From Candidatus Sordicultor aquaticus (GTDB lineage: Bacteria; Atribacterota; Atribacteria; Atribacterales; Caldatribacteriaceae), in assembly GCA_018056825.1 (NCBI GenBank), contig JAGPEW010000056.1:1-5754 (forward strand): a DNA stretch of 5,754 nucleotides, written 5' to 3'. The position numbers and the translations under genes are program-made. The stretch's first letter is position 1, and each line of letters begins with the position of its first letter. This document shows, piece after piece, positions 4,977 to 5,754 of the stretch. The notes beneath the pieces are model-generated. The model did no database searches. It was not told the DNA's origin and was given only the letters and a program-made list of their open reading frames with translations.

Positions 4977-5754
4977 TTAAGAGAAATGAAGAGGAGAGGA
5001 AAAAACTCCTTGAGCTGCTTCCATTAAAGCTTCCGAGAGAGTAGGATGAGGATGGATGGTTTCAGCTATTTCCTGCGGAGTGCATTCTAAATTTAGAGCC
5101 AAAACTGCTTCTCCAATCAAATCTGAAGCATGAGGTCCTAAAATATGGACTCCTAGTATCTCTCCATTTTTAGCTTCGCTGACTATTTTTACCAGACCCT
5201 CAGTTTCCCCCTCAATCAGAGCTTTACCGTTTGCTCGAAAGGGAAATCTCCCCACTTTAACCTCATATCCCTGTGCTTCTGCCTCTTTCTCTGTTAAACC
5301 TACAGAAGCTATTTCTGGAAAAGAAAAAATGCAATTGGGTATTGCTTTATAACTTATTTTCTCCTTCTCTCCTTTGATATGACCTATTGCTACTTCTGCC
5401 TCTTTATAGGCTACATGAGCTAAGAGATATTTCCCATTGACATCTCCTGGAGCATAAAGGTGAGGGATAGAGGTACGCAAAAATTCATCCGTCCAAACAC
5501 CTCGGTTTTCCATTTTTAAACCCAAGTTTTCTATCCCTAAATTTTCTACCTGAGGTATCCTTCCGGTAGCTACTAAAACATAATCTCCCTCTACCTCCTT
5601 TTCTTCTCCCTTTTGGAGAAAGGTTACTCGTAATTTTCCTGAGCGATGAATTTTCTTCACCTGAGCATTGACATGAACTTTCATTCCTCTTTTTTCTACC
5701 AGCTGAGTGAGAAGGTTGGTTATTTCCTCATCCACTGGAGGAAGGATTTTGGGC
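4977..5754 (-). CDS. lpd: dihydrolipoyl dehydrogenase, C-terminal two thirds
   Basis: Lpd (L-protein/E3) reoxidises dihydrolipoyl groups with FAD and NAD+. The reading frame runs off the right edge, so the N-terminal FAD domain and the redox-active CxxxxC are not visible; about 258 residues are. The edge reads PKILPPVDEEITNLL, matching the family's LPxxDxEi segment, so the GTG at 5735-5733 is internal valine and not a start. Next come the rest of the NAD domain with VATGRIPQVENL, the second FAD contact TSIPHLYAPGDVNG, and the dimerisation domain from YKAIPNCIFSFPEIASVGLT to the end. The catalytic HPHPTLSE carries the active-site His and Glu. The stop lies 11 bases before gcvT, whose ribosome site overlaps it, so the genes share an operon. 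It probably serves H-protein here and may also serve 2-oxoacid dehydrogenases. Confidence 0.95.
   Translation of the reverse strand, partial: PKILPPVDEEITNLLTQLVEKRGMKVHVNAQVKKIHRSGKLRVTFLQKGEEKEVEGDYVLVATGRIPQVENLGIENLGLKMENRGVWTDEFLRTSIPHLYAPGDVNGKYLLAHVAYKEAEVAIGHIKGEKEKISYKAIPNCIFSFPEIASVGLTEKEAEAQGYEVKVGRFPFRANGKALIEGETEGLVKIVSEAKNGEILGVHILGPHASDLIGEAVLALNLECTPQEIAETIHPHPTLSEALMEAAQGVFSSPLHFS

Noticed and set aside
1..5754. CRISPR arrays, insertion sequences, phage attachment sites next to the tRNAs
   Set aside because: No spaced repeats, terminal inverted repeats, transposase, integrase or duplicated tRNA 3' ends are present.

Overview
The window comes from an anaerobic, A+T-leaning bacterium. 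It uses purine-rich Shine-Dalgarno sequences such as AAAGGAGG, sigma-70-type promoters and tightly overlapping genes. Five tRNA genes with encoded CCA ends, a HydG-family radical SAM protein and glycine-cleavage genes fit a fermentative or acetogenic-type anaerobe, possibly thermophilic or from a poorly cultured phylum. The sequence alone does not let me name the phylum.

Layout: almost everything is on the minus strand. Reading in that direction, from the right edge: the C-terminal two thirds of dihydrolipoyl dehydrogenase (lpd); gcvT (T-protein); gcvH (lipoyl carrier H-protein); a LipM-type octanoyl/lipoyl transferase; a compact five-tRNA operon (Asp-Phe-Gly-Cys-Val) with its own promoter; an intergenic leader with a promoter and a strong intrinsic terminator directly in front of the next ribosome binding site; a HydG homologue (tyrosine lyase of [FeFe]-hydrogenase maturation); and a translationally coupled small protein of unknown function. 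On the plus strand there is only the 3' end of a VOC/glyoxalase-fold gene at the left edge, converging on the small gene.

How the genes work together: lpd-gcvT-gcvH-lipM form one operon with 4-bp ATGA overlaps or an 11-bp gap. LipM would load octanoyl or lipoyl groups on GcvH Lys62, GcvT handles the aminomethyl-lipoyl intermediate, and Lpd reoxidises dihydrolipoyl-H. No gcvP is visible; it could lie beyond the right edge. Recent biochemistry on [FeFe]-hydrogenase maturation showed that aminomethyl-lipoyl-H-protein is needed to build the dithiomethylamine ligand of the H-cluster, so a hydG homologue beside an H/T/L/lipoylation operon is a meaningful neighbourhood.

Main points for a second look: (1) this HydG homologue breaks the C-terminal CX2CX22C auxiliary-cluster motif (the second Cys is Asp403, with a new Cys406 three residues later) and has an extra Cys104 before the radical SAM motif; (2) the GcvT has lost the usual active-site Asp (GGIVDG instead of GG-x-x-DD) and the GYTGE motif is changed; (3) the hydG leader has the layout of a transcription attenuator; (4) an unrecognised small protein of about 102 residues is coupled to hydG. 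Together these suggest a variant HydG plus lipoyl-H module, which is an inference from sequence only.
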